DNA of 64,000 nucleotides from Streptomyces rapamycinicus NRRL 5491 (GCF_024298965.1 NZ_CP085193.1:8804001-8868000); one strand, 5' to 3'; counted from the first letter of the stretch, positions 37,215 to 47,986 are shown. Numbers and translations are program-made. Notes: generated by a model not told the origin, from the letters alone.

Positions 37215-37997
37215 TTACGGCGAGGCCGGGGGGTACAGCTCGCGCGGCAGCCCCGCCGCCGCGGCCCGGTCCAGCAGCCACAGCGTCCGGCGGCGGCCGC
37301 GCGCGCCCGCCGCCGGAGCCTGCAGCTCCCCGGCGCCCGACAGCGCTATCGTGACCGCCTTCGCCTTGTCCTCACCGGCCGCCAGCAGCCACACCTCCCG
37401 TGCCGCGCGGATCGCGGGCAGGGTCAGCGAGATCCGTACCGGCGGCGGCTTGGGCGCGCCGCGCACCCCGACCACCATCCGCTCGGTCTCCCGGACGGCG
37501 GGCAGCTCGGGGAAGAGCGAGGCCACATGGGTGTCCGGGCCGACGCCGAGCAGCAGCACGTCGAACGACGGCACCGCGCCGTGGTTCTCCGGCCGCGCGG
37601 CCCGGGCCAGCTCGGCCGCGTACGCCTCGGCCGCCGCGTCCACATCGCCGCCGTGGGGCCCGTCGGACGCGGGCATCGGGTGCACCCGCGCCGGGTCCAG
37701 CTCCACCGCGTCCAGCAGCGCCTCGCGGGCCTGTGTGACATTGCGGTCCGCGTGGCCGTCGGGCAGGAATCGCTCATCGCCCCACCACAGGTCCAGCCGC
37801 GACCAGTCGACCGCGTCGCGCGCCGGGGAGGCGCCGAGCGCGGCCAGCAGGCCGTTGCCGTTGCGCCCGCCGGTCAGGACGACCGAGGCCGAGCCACGGG
37901 CGGCCTGGGCGTCCACGATCTTCGTGATCAGCCGGGCCGCCGCGGCCTGGGCCATCAGCTCCTTGTCGCGGTGGACGACCACCTGTGGTGCGGTCAT
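37215..37997 (-). CDS. pgl: 6-phosphogluconolactonase
   Basis: 260 residues, last gene of the pentose-phosphate operon. It hydrolyses 6-phosphogluconolactone to 6-phosphogluconate. Seen: VVLTGGRNGNGLLAAL, WWGDERFLPDGHADRNVT (substrate binding), VLLLGVGPDTHVASLFP, where the usual Gly before the catalytic His is Thr, and the C-terminal VWLLAAGEDKA. The ATG overlaps the stop of opcA by four bases. Confidence 0.95.
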   Translation of the reverse strand: MTAPQVVVHRDKELMAQAAAARLITKIVDAQAARGSASVVLTGGRNGNGLLAALGASPARDAVDWSRLDLWWGDERFLPDGHADRNVTQAREALLDAVELDPARVHPMPASDGPHGGDVDAAAEAYAAELARAARPENHGAVPSFDVLLLGVGPDTHVASLFPELPAVRETERMVVGVRGAPKPPPVRISLTLPAIRAAREVWLLAAGEDKAKAVTIALSGAGELQAPAAGARGRRRTLWLLDRAAAAGLPRELYPPASP

Positions 37998-39160
37998 GTG
38001 TCCGCCTTCCCGTCCGCCTTCTGCTCCTGGGACTTCTGCTCCTGGGACTTCGGGGGGTGGGGCTTGGGAACCGGCGGCTGCGCCGGTGCCTGCGGCGGGT
38101 TCTTCGGCGAGCCCGGAGCGTGCTCCGACGGCGTCTCCGGGTCCCGGGTCGGCAGCGGCGGCAGGTCAGCTCCGGGCGGCACCACCTGGGTCGCCGGGGC
38201 GGCCTTGGCGTCCCGCTCCAGCGTCCCCACGCCGCCCTTGCCCAGCTTGCTGACGCCGAACTTCACCGACGACTCGTAGCTCTCGTCGGGGTCCAGCCGG
38301 CGCAGCTCCTCGGCGATCAGCTCCGACATCTCACGCCGCTGCAGCGCCACATGCCGGTCGGGCTGGCCCGGCATGGCCAGCTCGGCCAGCGAGCCGTTCG
38401 CCCGGTCCAGGCAGATCACGCCGTCGGCCGTCTCCAGCCGCACCGCGGTCAGCCCGGGGCCCTCCGAGATCTGCCGGTCCACCGGGACCCCCAGCCGCTG
38501 GGCGAGCCACAGCGCGAGCAGTTCGCTGCTCGGGTTGTACGCCTCGCCCTCGACGACCGCGGAGGTGATCGGGGAGTGCCGCTGGTCCAGGGCCGCGGCC
38601 AGGACGCTGCGCCACGGGGTGATCCGGGTCCACGCCAGATCGGTGTCGCCCGGCGTGTAGGTGGCGGCCCGCAGCCCCAGGGACGCCACCGGGTCCTCGG
38701 TGGCCTGGGCGTCGGTGATCCGGCGCTGGGCCAGCTGCCCGAGCAGGTCCTCGGCGGGGTGCTCCGGGGCGTCCTCCGGCCACCACACCACCACCGGGGC
38801 GTCCGGCAGCAGCAGCGGCAGGACCACCGAGTAGGCGTGGTTGGCGAGTTCGCCGTGCAGCCGCAGCAGTACCGTCTCGCCGGTGCCGGTCTCGCCGCCG
38901 ACCCGCACCTCGGCGTCCATCCGGGCCATCTTGCGGTCGCGCGGCGACCGGCCAGGACGCTTGATGACGACCAGGGTGCGCGAGGGGTGCTCCTTGGACG
39001 CCTCGCTCGCCGCCCGCAGCGCGTCGTAGTGGTTGCCCTCGTCGGTGACGATGACGAGGGTGAGCACCATGCCCACGGCCGGGGTACCGGTGGCCCGGCG
39101 TGCCTGGACCAGAGCGGAGTTGATCCGGCTGGACGTGGTGTCCGTGAGATCGATGTTCAT
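37994..39160 (-). CDS. opcA: glucose-6-phosphate dehydrogenase assembly protein OpcA
   Basis: 388 residues. OpcA is an actinobacterial and cyanobacterial protein needed for full oligomerisation and redox control of Zwf. The body (MNIDLTDTTSSRINSALVQA, TLVIVTDEGNHYDALRAASE, VVWWPEDAPEHPAEDLLGQL) is typical. The last 80 residues are a Pro/Lys-rich disordered tail (PPVPKPHPPKSQEQKSQEQK) with a short direct repeat. Overlaps zwf and pgl by four bases each, so the three are translated in a coupled way. Confidence 0.93.
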   Translation of the reverse strand: MNIDLTDTTSSRINSALVQARRATGTPAVGMVLTLVIVTDEGNHYDALRAASEASKEHPSRTLVVIKRPGRSPRDRKMARMDAEVRVGGETGTGETVLLRLHGELANHAYSVVLPLLLPDAPVVVWWPEDAPEHPAEDLLGQLAQRRITDAQATEDPVASLGLRAATYTPGDTDLAWTRITPWRSVLAAALDQRHSPITSAVVEGEAYNPSSELLALWLAQRLGVPVDRQISEGPGLTAVRLETADGVICLDRANGSLAELAMPGQPDRHVALQRREMSELIAEELRRLDPDESYESSVKFGVSKLGKGGVGTLERDAKAAPATQVVPPGADLPPLPTRDPETPSEHAPGSPKNPPQAPAQPPVPKPHPPKSQEQKSQEQKADGKADT

Positions 39161-40680
39161 GGCCGCCGCCAGCTCCGTCCGTCTCGTGCGAGCATCTCGT
39201 CCGCGGCTTTCGGCCCCCAGGTCCCGGAGGTGTACTGCTCGGGCCTGCCGTGCTGGTCCCAGTACTCCTCGATCGGGTCCAGGATCCGCCAGGACTGCTC
39301 GACCTCCTCATGGCGGGGGAAGAGGTTCGCCTCGCCGAGCAGGACGTCCAGCAGCAGCCGCTCGTACGCCTCGGGGCTGGACTCGGTGAAGGACTCGCCG
39401 TACTGGAAGTCCATCGTCACGTCCCGGATCTCCATGGAGGTGCCGGGCACCTTGGAGCCGAACCGGATGGTGACGCCCTCGTCCGGCTGCACCCGGATGA
39501 CCAGGGCGTTCTGCCCGAGCTCCTGGGTGTCGGTGGCGTCGAAGGGGGAGTGCGGGGCGCGCTGGAAGACCACCGCGATCTCGGTGACCCGCCGCCCCAG
39601 CCGCTTGCCGGTGCGCAGGTAGAAGGGGACACCCGCCCAGCGGCGGTTGTCGATCTCCAGCTTGATCGCGGCGTAGGTGTCGGTCTTCGAGTGGGGGTCG
39701 ATGCCCTCCTCCTCGAGGTAGCCGTGCACCTCCTCGCCGCCCTGCCAGCCGGGGGCGTACTGGGCGCGCACCGTGTGCTCGCCCAGCTCCTTGGGCAGTT
39801 TGACCGCCCTGAGCGCCTTCAGCTTCTCGGTGACCAGGGAGGACGCGTCGAAGGAGGCGGGCTCCTCCATGGCGGTCAGCGCGAGCAGCTGCAGCAGGTG
39901 GTTCTGGATGACGTCGCGGGCCGCGCCGATGCCGTCGTAGTAGCCCGCGCGCCCGCCGATGCCGATGTCCTCGGCCATGGTGATCTGCACGTGGTCGACG
40001 TACGACCGGTTCCAGATCGGCTCGAACATCGTGTTGGCGAAGCGCAGCGCCAGGATGTTCTGGACCGTCTCCTTGCCCAGGTAGTGGTCGATCCGGAAGA
40101 CGTCGCTGGGCCGGAAGACCTCGTGGACGACCTGGTTGAGATCCTGGGCGCTCTTCAGGTCGTGGCCGAAGGGCTTCTCGATGACCGCGCGCCGCCAGGA
40201 GTCGCCCTGCCCGTGCGACAGCCCGTGCTTCTTGAGCTGCTGGACGACGGTGGGGAAGAACTTGGGCGGGACCGACAGATAGAAGGCGAAGTTGCCGCCG
40301 GTGCCGCGTGCCTTGTCGAGCTCCTCTATGGTCGCCCGCAGCTTGACGAACGCCTCGTCGTCGTCGAACACGCCGGGGACGAAGCGGAACCCCTCGGCCA
40401 GCTGCTGCCAGACCTCCTCGCGGAACGGGGTCCGCGCGTGCTCCTTGACCGCGTCGTGCACGACCTGGGCGAAGTCCTCGTTCTCCCAGTCGCGGCGGGC
40501 GAAGCCGACGAGGGAGAAGCCCGGGGGCAGCAGCCCGCGGTTGGCCAGGTCGTAGATGGCCGGCATCAGCTTCTTACGGGACAGGTCGCCCGTGACGCCG
40601 AAGATCACGAGGCCGGACGGCCCCGCGATGCGCGGGAGCCGCCGGTCTCGTGGGTCACGCAGCGGATTGCTGCTGCTCAC
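39157..40680 (-). CDS. zwf: glucose-6-phosphate 1-dehydrogenase
   Basis: 507 residues from GTG at 40680, with GGAGG nine bases upstream, inside the end of tal. It oxidises glucose-6-phosphate with NADP+, the entry step of the oxidative pentose-phosphate path. Seen: the Rossmann start LVIFGVTGDLSRKKLMPAI, EKPFGHDLKSAQDLN, and the active-site RIDHYLGKETVQN. The start lies four bases after tal and the stop overlaps opcA. Streptomycetes often carry a second zwf; none is in this window. Confidence 0.97.
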   Translation of the reverse strand: MSSSNPLRDPRDRRLPRIAGPSGLVIFGVTGDLSRKKLMPAIYDLANRGLLPPGFSLVGFARRDWENEDFAQVVHDAVKEHARTPFREEVWQQLAEGFRFVPGVFDDDEAFVKLRATIEELDKARGTGGNFAFYLSVPPKFFPTVVQQLKKHGLSHGQGDSWRRAVIEKPFGHDLKSAQDLNQVVHEVFRPSDVFRIDHYLGKETVQNILALRFANTMFEPIWNRSYVDHVQITMAEDIGIGGRAGYYDGIGAARDVIQNHLLQLLALTAMEEPASFDASSLVTEKLKALRAVKLPKELGEHTVRAQYAPGWQGGEEVHGYLEEEGIDPHSKTDTYAAIKLEIDNRRWAGVPFYLRTGKRLGRRVTEIAVVFQRAPHSPFDATDTQELGQNALVIRVQPDEGVTIRFGSKVPGTSMEIRDVTMDFQYGESFTESSPEAYERLLLDVLLGEANLFPRHEEVEQSWRILDPIEEYWDQHGRPEQYTSGTWGPKAADEMLARDGRSWRRP

Positions 40681-40684
40681 GTTC

Positions 40685-41803
40685 TCACGCCTCCGAGGGT
40701 GCGAGGCGCTTGAGCTCCGCCTCGGTGGACTTCAGCAGGTCGTTCCACGAGGACGCGAACTTCTCGACGCCCTCGTCCTCCAGCACCTGGACGACGTCGT
40801 CGTAGGAGATCCCGATCCCGGCGAGCGCGTCGAGGTCGGCCTTGGCCTGCTCGTACGTGCCGCGCACGGCGTCACCGCGGATCTCGCCGTGGTCGGCGAC
40901 CGCCTCCAGGGTGGCCTCCGGCATGGTGTTGACGGTGCCGGGGGCGACCAGGTCCACCACGTACATGGTGTCCTTGTACGCCGGGTCCTTGACGCCGGTC
41001 GAGGCCCACAGCGGACGCTGCTTGTTGGCGTGTCCCCGGTCCAGGACGTCCCAGCGGTCGGAGCTGAAAACCTCCTCGTACGCCTGGTACGCGAGACGGG
41101 CGTTGGCGACGGCGGCCTTGCCGCGCAGCGCCTTGGCCTCGTCGGTGCCGAGCTTGTCGATGCGCTTGTCGATCTCGGTGTCCACGCGGGAGACGAAGAA
41201 GGACGCCACCGAGTGGATCTTCTGCAGGTCGAGACCCGCGGCCTTGGCCTTCTCCAGACCGGCCAGGAAGGCGTCCATGACCGCGCGGTACCGCTCCAGG
41301 GAGAAGATCAGCGTGACATTGACGCTGATGCCCAGGCCGATCACCTCGGTGATCGCGGGCAGCCCCGCCTCGGTCGCCGGGATCTTGATGAAGGTGTTGG
41401 GCCGGTCCACCAGCCAGGCCAGCTGCTTGGCCTCGGCGATGGTGGCGGCCGTGTTGTGGGCCAGGCGCGGGTCCACCTCGATGGAGACCCGGCCGTCCTG
41501 GCCGCCCGTCGCGTCGTACACCGGCCGGAGGATGTCGGCCGCGTCGCGGACGTCCGCCGTGGTGATCATGCGGACGGCTTCCTCGACGGTGACCCGGCGG
41601 ACCGCGAGGTCGGCGACCTGCTGCTGGTAGCCGTCGCCGCCGGAGATCGCCTTCTGGAAGATCGACGGGTTGGTGGTGACGCCTACGACATGCTGCTGGT
41701 CGATCAGCTCGGCCAGATTGCCGGAGGTGATCCTCTTGCGGGAGAGGTCGTCGAGCCAGATCGCGACGCCTTCGTCGGCCAGCCGCTTGAGTGCGTCTGT
41801 CAT
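40685..41803 (-). CDS. tal: transaldolase
   Basis: 372 residues, the longer actinobacterial type. It moves a dihydroxyacetone unit between sugar phosphates. Seen: [14 protein letters not shown], the Schiff-base Lys region [30 protein letters not shown] and [16 protein letters not shown]. It is the second gene of the operon, 43 bases after tkt. Confidence 0.97.
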   Translation of the reverse strand: MTDALKRLADEGVAIWLDDLSRKRITSGNLAELIDQQHVVGVTTNPSIFQKAISGGDGYQQQVADLAVRRVTVEEAVRMITTADVRDAADILRPVYDATGGQDGRVSIEVDPRLAHNTAATIAEAKQLAWLVDRPNTFIKIPATEAGLPAITEVIGLGISVNVTLIFSLERYRAVMDAFLAGLEKAKAAGLDLQKIHSVASFFVSRVDTEIDKRIDKLGTDEAKALRGKAAVANARLAYQAYEEVFSSDRWDVLDRGHANKQRPLWASTGVKDPAYKDTMYVVDLVAPGTVNTMPEATLEAVADHGEIRGDAVRGTYEQAKADLDALAGIGISYDDVVQVLEDEGVEKFASSWNDLLKSTEAELKRLAPSEA

Positions 41804-41846
41804 GGGGTGTGTTCTCCTACTCGTCGCACTTACGTCGTCTGTGGGG

Positions 41847-43925
41847 TCAGCGCCCGGCGGCGTCGAGGGACTCGCGGGCGGCGGTGACCACGGCCTCGGC
41901 GGTGAGGCCGAACTCCCGGAAGAGCACCTTGTAGTCGGCCGAGGCGCCGAAGTGCTCCAGCGAGACGATGCGGCCGGCCTCGCCGACGTAGCGGTACCAG
42001 GTCAGGCCGATACCCGCCTCGACGGCCACCCGAGCCTTGACGGACGGCGGCAGCACTGTCTCCCGGTACCCCTTGTCCTGCTCCTCGAACCACTCGACCG
42101 AGGGCATCGACACAACACGGGTGGGAATCCCGGCGGCCTGGAGCTGCTCGCGCGCCTCCACGGCCAGCTGCACCTCGGAACCGGTGCCGATGAGGATGAC
42201 CCGCGGCTCGCCGCCCTCGGCCTCGAAGAGGACGTAGCCGCCCTTGGCGGCGTTCTCGTCGGCCTCGTAGGTCGGCACGTTCTGCCGGGTCAGGGCCAGG
42301 CCGTGCGGAGCCGGGTTCGCGGTGTGGCGGCGGGTGATCTCCCGCCAGGCGATGGCCGTCTCGTTGGCGTCGGCCGGGCGGACCACGTTCAGGCCCGGGA
42401 TGGCGCGCAGCGCGGACAGGTGCTCCACCGGCTGGTGGGTCGGGCCGTCCTCGCCGAGGCCGATGGAGTCGTGCGTCCACACGTAGGTGACCGGCAGCTT
42501 CATCAGCGCGGCGAGCCGGACGGCCGGGCGCATGTAGTCGGAGAAGACCAGGAAGGTACCGCCGTAGACACGGGTGTTGCCGTGCAGCGCGATGCCGTTC
42601 ATGGTCGAGCCCATGGCGTGCTCGCGGATGCCGAAGTGGATCGTGCGGCCGTACGGGTCGGCCTCCGGCAGCGGGTTGCCCTTCGGGAGGAAGGACGAGG
42701 ACGCGTCGATCGTGGTGTTGTTGGAGCCGGCGAGGTCGGCGGAGCCGCCCCACAGCTCGGGGAGCACCCCGGCGAGCGCCTTGAGCGCCTGGCCGGAGGC
42801 CTTACGGGTGGCGACGTCCTTGCCCGGCTCGAAGACCGGCAGCGCGCTCTCCCAGCCCTCGGGCAGCTCGCCCGCGGTGATCCGGTCGAACAGGGCGGCC
42901 CGCCCGGAGTTGGTGTTCCGCCACTCCTGGAGCTTCTTGTCCCAGGCGGCGTGCGCCTCGCGGCCGCGCTCGACCAGGGCGCGGGTGTGGTTGATGACCT
43001 CGGTGTCGACCGCGAAGTGCTGCTCGGGGTCGAAGCCGAGGACGCGCTTGGTGGCCGCGACCTCGTCGGCGCCCAGCGCCGAGCCGTGGGACGCCTCGGT
43101 GTTCTGCGCGTTCGGGGCGGGCCAGGCGATGATCGTACGGGCCGCGATGATCGAGGGGCGCTCGGTCTCGGCCTGCGCCGCCTTGAGCGCCGCGTGCAGC
43201 GCGTGGATGTCGAAGTCGCCGCTCTCGGCCTGCTCGATGCGCTGGACGTGCCAGCCGTACGCCTCGTAGCGCTTCAGCACGTCCTCGGAGAGCGCGGTCG
43301 CGGTGTCGCCCTCGATCGAGATGTGGTTGTCGTCGTACAGGGCGACGATGTTGCCGAGCTTCTGGTGGCCGGCCAGCGAGGACGCCTCGGCGGAGATGCC
43401 CTCCTCCAGGTCGCCGTCGGAGACGATCGCCCAGATGGTGTGGTCGAACGGTGAGGCGCCCTCGGGCGCCTCCGGGTCGAACAGGCCGCGCTCGTAGCGG
43501 GCGGCCATCGCCATGCCCACCGCGTTGGCGATGCCCTGGCCCAGCGGGCCGGTGGTGGTCTCGACACCGGTGGTGTGGCCGAACTCGGGGTGGCCCGGGG
43601 TCTTGCTGCCCCAGGTGCGGAACGACCGCAGATCCTCGAGCTCAAGACCGAAGCCCGCCAGGTACAGCTGGACGTAGAGGGTCAGGCTGGTGTGCCCGGG
43701 GGAGAGGACGAAGCGGTCCCGGCCCGCCCAGCCCGCGTCGGAGGGGTCGTGCCGCATCAGCTTCTGGAAGAGCAGGTACGCGGCGGGCGCGAGACTCATG
43801 GCCGTGCCAGGGTGGCCGTTACCGACCTTCTGTACGGAGTCCATGGCCAGGACCCGGGCCGTGTCGACGGCTCGCTGGTCCAGATCGGTCCACTCGAGGT
43901 CTGTGGTAGTCGGCTTGGTGCTCAC
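41847..43925 (-). CDS. tkt: transketolase
   Basis: 692 residues from GTG. It transfers two-carbon ketol units using thiamine diphosphate. Seen: [20 protein letters not shown], the thiamine-binding [20 protein letters not shown] through [11 protein letters not shown], and in the second domain [20 protein letters not shown] with the catalytic His. It heads the tkt-tal-zwf-opcA-pgl operon and is divergent from ctaB. Confidence 0.98.
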   Translation of the reverse strand: MSTKPTTTDLEWTDLDQRAVDTARVLAMDSVQKVGNGHPGTAMSLAPAAYLLFQKLMRHDPSDAGWAGRDRFVLSPGHTSLTLYVQLYLAGFGLELEDLRSFRTWGSKTPGHPEFGHTTGVETTTGPLGQGIANAVGMAMAARYERGLFDPEAPEGASPFDHTIWAIVSDGDLEEGISAEASSLAGHQKLGNIVALYDDNHISIEGDTATALSEDVLKRYEAYGWHVQRIEQAESGDFDIHALHAALKAAQAETERPSIIAARTIIAWPAPNAQNTEASHGSALGADEVAATKRVLGFDPEQHFAVDTEVINHTRALVERGREAHAAWDKKLQEWRNTNSGRAALFDRITAGELPEGWESALPVFEPGKDVATRKASGQALKALAGVLPELWGGSADLAGSNNTTIDASSSFLPKGNPLPEADPYGRTIHFGIREHAMGSTMNGIALHGNTRVYGGTFLVFSDYMRPAVRLAALMKLPVTYVWTHDSIGLGEDGPTHQPVEHLSALRAIPGLNVVRPADANETAIAWREITRRHTANPAPHGLALTRQNVPTYEADENAAKGGYVLFEAEGGEPRVILIGTGSEVQLAVEAREQLQAAGIPTRVVSMPSVEWFEEQDKGYRETVLPPSVKARVAVEAGIGLTWYRYVGEAGRIVSLEHFGASADYKVLFREFGLTAEAVVTAARESLDAAGR

Positions 43926-44308
43926 CCTGAGTCAGGGCTCCTCTCCACAATGTCGAAATCCGGTGACCGTATGTACACCGGCGATGTCGAGCCTACCCCT
44001 GGAACAACGGTCATCTTTTCGAGTTCCGCCCAACGGGATAAGGAACGAATTCCGAGGTTGCCGCATTCCCTCCGGGGCCCGTCCGAAGGGCGTCCCGAGC
44101 CCTATGGAAGGCACCGTTCCGGGCCCTGCCGAGCCCGTCGTCCGCCGGGCGTGGCCGCCTTACGGGCGCCTTGCCGCGCCTCTACAACACGAGGGACCCC
44201 GGCGCGGGGCGGCGCATCCGCTACGTCTAGAGTGGCGTGGTACGCGCAAGTCTTTACCGGCTCTTCATGTCCGGTGCTTGCTTGTTCTTGCTTTCACCAG
44301 GGGTGTGC
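43926..44308. promoter_or_regulatory. 383-base divergent control region between tkt and ctaB
   Basis: No credible gene. CCGGTG-N10-CACCGG (43960-43965 and 43976-43981) lies about 35-56 bases upstream of the tkt start and is framed by two direct TGTCGA copies (43951, 43985), so it could be an operator. On the minus strand TAGGCT (43991-43996) is a possible tkt -10. On the plus strand TAGAGT at 44228-44233 may be the ctaB -10. No strong -35 was found for either. Confidence 0.42.
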
Positions 44309-45259
44309 GTGACGGCCGTCGAATCCCGTCCTGCGGGGGTGCTCGAGACGAGCGAAACGAGCTCCGGTCACCGGCCGTTCGGGGCCCGTGTCAAGGCGTT
44401 CGTGGCGCTGACGAAGCCGCGTGTCATCGAACTGCTGCTGATGACGACGGTGCCGGTCATGTTCCTGGCCGCCCAGGGCGTCCCGGACCTGTGGCTGGTG
44501 GTGGCCACCTGCGTCGGCGGTTACCTGTCGGCCGGTGGCGCCGCCGCGTTCAACATGTATTACGACCGGGACATCGACGCGCTGATGGAGCGCACCGCGC
44601 GGCGCCCGCTGGTGACCGGCATGGTCTCACCGCGGGAATGCCTCGTCTTCGCCTTCGCGCTCGCGGCGGGGTCGACGGCCTGGTTCTGGGCGCTGGTCAA
44701 CCCGCTGTCCGCGATGCTGTCGCTCGGTGCGCTGGTCTTCTACGTCGTCGTCTACACGATGTTGCTCAAGCGCCGCACCTCGCAGAACATCGTCTGGGGC
44801 GGCATCGCGGGCTGCATGCCCGTGCTCATCGGCTGGTCCTCGGTGACCGACGAGGTCTCCTGGGCCGCCGTCATCCTCTTCCTCGTCATCTTCTTCTGGA
44901 CGCCGCCGCACTACTGGCCGCTGTCGATGAAGGTCAAGGACGACTACGAGCGGGCCAGCGTGCCGATGCTGCCGGTGATCGCGGGCAACAAGGCGGTCGC
45001 GCGCCAGATCGTCCTCTACAGCTGGGCCATGGTCGGCGTCTCGCTGCTGCTGTGGCCGCTGGGCTACACCGGCTGGTTCTACCCGGCCGTCGCGGCCGTG
45101 CTCGGCGGGTTCTGGCTCAAGGAGGCGCACGGTCTCCAGGCGCGCGCCAGGGCCGGGATCACGGGCGCGAAGCTCAAGGAGATGCGGCTGTTCCACTGGT
45201 CGATCACCTATGTGTCGCTGCTGTTCGTGGCCGTGGCCGTGGACCCTTTCCTGCGGTGA
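44309..45259 (+). CDS. ctaB: protoheme IX farnesyltransferase (haem O synthase)
   Basis: About 316 residues from GTG at 44309 (VTAVESRP); earlier in-frame starts at 44237 and 44303 exist. It attaches farnesyl to haem B to give haem O, the first step to haem A for cytochrome oxidase. Seen: the first prenyl-diphosphate motif [20 protein letters not shown], the second region [20 protein letters not shown], and about eight to nine membrane spans. ctaA, for the next step, lies 1.7 kb away on the opposite strand. Confidence 0.95.
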   Translation: MTAVESRPAGVLETSETSSGHRPFGARVKAFVALTKPRVIELLLMTTVPVMFLAAQGVPDLWLVVATCVGGYLSAGGAAAFNMYYDRDIDALMERTARRPLVTGMVSPRECLVFAFALAAGSTAWFWALVNPLSAMLSLGALVFYVVVYTMLLKRRTSQNIVWGGIAGCMPVLIGWSSVTDEVSWAAVILFLVIFFWTPPHYWPLSMKVKDDYERASVPMLPVIAGNKAVARQIVLYSWAMVGVSLLLWPLGYTGWFYPAVAAVLGGFWLKEAHGLQARARAGITGAKLKEMRLFHWSITYVSLLFVAVAVDPFLR

Positions 45260-45283
45260 TTACCGGCGGGTAGCATCGGCTGT

Positions 45284-45718
45284 ATGGCAGACACCACCCA
45301 GCCGGAGACACCCGAGAGCGGCGAGTCGGCCGCCCAGCCCTCCGCGCCGGAAGCATCCTCGAAGCCGTCCGAGCTGTCCAAGCCGTCCAAGCCGTCCAAG
45401 GACGAGAAGCGGGCCGAGCGGCTCGCCCGCCAGATCACGGCCTTCGCCGGGAGCCACGGCGGCGCCGAGGGGCAGCTCGCCCACATCGGGCGCGGCACCG
45501 TCCGGATCGCCCTCGTCGGCGCCGACGGCGAATGGGGTGTCCTCGTGGCCCCCTCCCAGGACAGCGCGCGGCGTGCCGCCGAGATCGCCGGGCTGACCCT
45601 CCAGGACGACTTCGGCGGCGAGCTCGCCGCCAAGGTCCGCACCGGTCCGTACGAGTGGACGCGCATGGCGGGCATCCAGCTCGGCGGACCCGGCAACCCT
45701 CCGGCAGCCGCCTCGTAG
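45284..45718 (+). CDS. conserved small protein of unknown function
   Basis: 144 residues. The first 45 are low-complexity (Ser/Pro/Lys/Glu-rich, with repeated SKPSKPSK). The rest (ERLARQITAFAGSHGGAEGQ, RIALVGADGEWGVLVAPSQD, AAEIAGLTLQDDFGGELAAK, GPYEWTRMAGIQLGG) is a compact, probably alpha/beta domain. I believe similar proteins sit next to ctaB in other streptomycetes, but I can assign no function. It starts 24 bases after ctaB and may be co-transcribed. Confidence 0.7.
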   Translation: MADTTQPETPESGESAAQPSAPEASSKPSELSKPSKPSKDEKRAERLARQITAFAGSHGGAEGQLAHIGRGTVRIALVGADGEWGVLVAPSQDSARRAAEIAGLTLQDDFGGELAAKVRTGPYEWTRMAGIQLGGPGNPPAAAS

Positions 45719-45804
45719 AACACCTGAGAACGGGTCCGGCGACACCTCGTGCCCCTTCCGTCCGTTAAGCCCGTCGATGCCGGAGGGCGAGGAGGCGGGC
45801 GGCG

Positions 45805-46941
45805 ATGCACGAGGCGACGGACTCCCCGGACACCGTGGGCCCGCCGACCGGCCCGGTCCCCCGCGACGGGCCGGGCCAGGCGGCGGGGCCGATCACCCTG
45901 CCGCCGCTGGTCGACCAGCACAGCCACGGCACGGTCGACGGCGAGCTCGGAGTGGGCTCGTTCGAAACCCATCTGGCGGCGGCCGCCGGGTCCGGCGCGG
46001 CCCCGGCCGGCACCACCTTCTTCGACAGCTGGACCGGCCTCGCGGTGCGCCGCTGGTGCCCTCCGCTGCTGGGCATGGAGCCCCACTGCGCGCCGGTCAG
46101 CTATCTGGCCCGCCGCCGTGAGCTGGGCGCGTACCGCGCCGCGCGGCTGCTGCTGCGCGGCGCGGGCATCGGCACCTTTCTGCTGGAGTCCGGCGCCCGG
46201 GACGATCTCAGCGGCCCCGATGAACTGGCCGCGGCCGCCGACGGCACGGTCCTCGAGGTGGTCCGGCTGGAGCCGCTGGCCGAGCAGGTCGCCGACACCT
46301 CCGGCACGGTTGACGCCTTCATCGGCAACACCGCGGAGGCGCTGTACGCGGCGGCCCAGCACGCGACCGCCTTCGCCATGGGGATCGCCTTCTGCGACGA
46401 GATCCCGCCCGACCCGCGCGAGGTGCGGCGCGCCGCCGCCCGCTGGCTCGCGCTCACCGTCCGTCCGGACCGGAACCGCGCCCCCGACCCCGCGCTCGCC
46501 CAGCATCTGCTGTGGAGCGCCGTGGCGACCGGTCTTCCGGTGCAGCTGCACTGCGCCGATCCGCAGTCGCTCATCGGCTTCCTGCGCGCCACGGCCGGCT
46601 TCGGCACCGATCTGGTGCTGCTGCCGGACCGGCCGCACCACCGGCGGGCGGCCCAGCTCGCCGCCGCCTTCCCGCACGTCTACGCGGACGCCGGGCCGCG
46701 GCCCGGGGAGACCCTGGGCGAGGCGCCGTTCGGCAAGCTGCTGTTCTCGACGGGCGCGCGGGCGCTGCCCGAGCTGTATGTGGCCGCGTCCCGGCTGTTC
46801 GGCCAGGCCATGGCCCGGCTGGCGGAGGAGTGGGTCGGCGAGGGGATCTGCACCCGGGCCGAGGCCCAGCGGATCGCCGGGCTGGTCGCGGCCGGAACCG
46901 CGCGCCGGGTCTACCGGCTGGACGCGGCCGGTTCGGGCTGA
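45805..46941 (+). CDS. amidohydrolase-superfamily (TIM-barrel metal-dependent) protein
   Basis: 378 residues. An N-terminal Pro/Gly-rich leader is followed by LPPLVDQHSHG, the HxH metal motif that opens amidohydrolase barrels, then IGNTAEALYAAAQHATAF. VQLHCADPQSLIGFLR and VYADAGPR could supply later metal ligands, and GKLLFSTGARALPELY is the strand-8 region. No substrate-specific motif is evident. GAGGAG lies upstream of the ATG. Its 3' end overlaps the convergent ctaA by 31 bases. Confidence 0.75.
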   Translation: MHEATDSPDTVGPPTGPVPRDGPGQAAGPITLPPLVDQHSHGTVDGELGVGSFETHLAAAAGSGAAPAGTTFFDSWTGLAVRRWCPPLLGMEPHCAPVSYLARRRELGAYRAARLLLRGAGIGTFLLESGARDDLSGPDELAAAADGTVLEVVRLEPLAEQVADTSGTVDAFIGNTAEALYAAAQHATAFAMGIAFCDEIPPDPREVRRAAARWLALTVRPDRNRAPDPALAQHLLWSAVATGLPVQLHCADPQSLIGFLRATAGFGTDLVLLPDRPHHRRAAQLAAAFPHVYADAGPRPGETLGEAPFGKLLFSTGARALPELYVAASRLFGQAMARLAEEWVGEGICTRAEAQRIAGLVAAGTARRVYRLDAAGSG

Positions 46942-47903
46942 ACGGTCTCGTGGTCGCCGGTGGGGGCGGGCACGGCCGCCGGGAGCGCGGCGCGCTCGCG
47001 CTGGGCGAGCAGCACCCGCAGCGCCGCGATCCACACCAGGCAGGAGCCGAGCATGTGGATGCCGACGACGACCTCGGGCAGATGGGTGAAGTACTGCACG
47101 TACCCGATCACGCCCTGCGCGAGCAGCACGACGAGGAGCTCCAGGACCGTACGGCGCTGGGCGGCGGGGGCCTTCACGGCCCGCAGCGTGAACCACAGGG
47201 CGACGGTGAGGCCCAGCACGATGTAGACGAAGTCCACATGCAGCTGGGTGATCTCCTGCCAGTTCAGCGGGATGCGGTGCACCTCACGGGCGTCACCGGC
47301 GTGCGGGCCCGCGCCGGTGACCACCGTGCCGATCAGGATCAGCGCCAGGGTCGCGCCCACCAGCAGCCAGGTCAGCTGGCGCGCCGGGCGGGCGATGAGG
47401 TCGCGCGGCTCGCCGTCACCCTCGCGAGCCCGCTGCCAGACCACCATCGCGACCGTGAGGAGCGCGGAGGACAGTAGGAAGTGCGAGCTGACGATGTACG
47501 GGTTGAGCCCGGTGAGGACCACGATGCCGCCGACGACGGCGTTGCCCATCACGATCCAGAACTGGGCCCAGCCCAGCCGGGTGAGGGAGCGGCGCACCGG
47601 CGTGCGGGCCCGCGCGGCGATGATCAGCACACCGACGAAGACGCACAGGACGTACGTCAGCATGCGGTTGGTGAACTCGATGACACCGTTGATGCCCATG
47701 TCGGCGGTGGGCGTCAGGCTGGACGGGGTGCACTTGGGCCAGGTGTCACAGCCCAGGCCGGACTGGGTGAGCCGGACCGCGCCCCCGGTCACCACGATGA
47801 CCACGGCCATCACCACGGTGGCCAGCGCGGCCCGCTCCACGAACCGCGCGGAGGGCTGCCAGCGCCGGGCGATCAGCTCGAAGGGATTCAGCGAATTCGG
47901 CAC
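46911..47903 (-). CDS. ctaA: haem A synthase, COX15/CtaA family
   Basis: 330 residues with eight membrane helices. It oxidises haem O to haem A. Seen: VTGGAVRLTQSGLGCDTWPKC at the end of helix 1, with the conserved acidic or Cys loop, INGVIEFTNRMLTY (haem-ligating region), FLLSSALLTVAMVV and, in the second half, HVDFVYIVLGLTVAL and VVVGIHMLGSCLVW with further His ligands. Together with ctaB it supplies haem A to the aa3 oxidase. Confidence 0.94.
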   Translation of the reverse strand: MPNSLNPFELIARRWQPSARFVERAALATVVMAVVIVVTGGAVRLTQSGLGCDTWPKCTPSSLTPTADMGINGVIEFTNRMLTYVLCVFVGVLIIAARARTPVRRSLTRLGWAQFWIVMGNAVVGGIVVLTGLNPYIVSSHFLLSSALLTVAMVVWQRAREGDGEPRDLIARPARQLTWLLVGATLALILIGTVVTGAGPHAGDAREVHRIPLNWQEITQLHVDFVYIVLGLTVALWFTLRAVKAPAAQRRTVLELLVVLLAQGVIGYVQYFTHLPEVVVGIHMLGSCLVWIAALRVLLAQRERAALPAAVPAPTGDHETVQPEPAASSR

Positions 47904-47986
47904 CCGCCCATCGTAGGCCGCCGCTTGTGCAGCTTTTCACGAGGGGTTGTGTTCCGGTAAAGCCGCAGGTCGCGAGGGTCGGCTTG

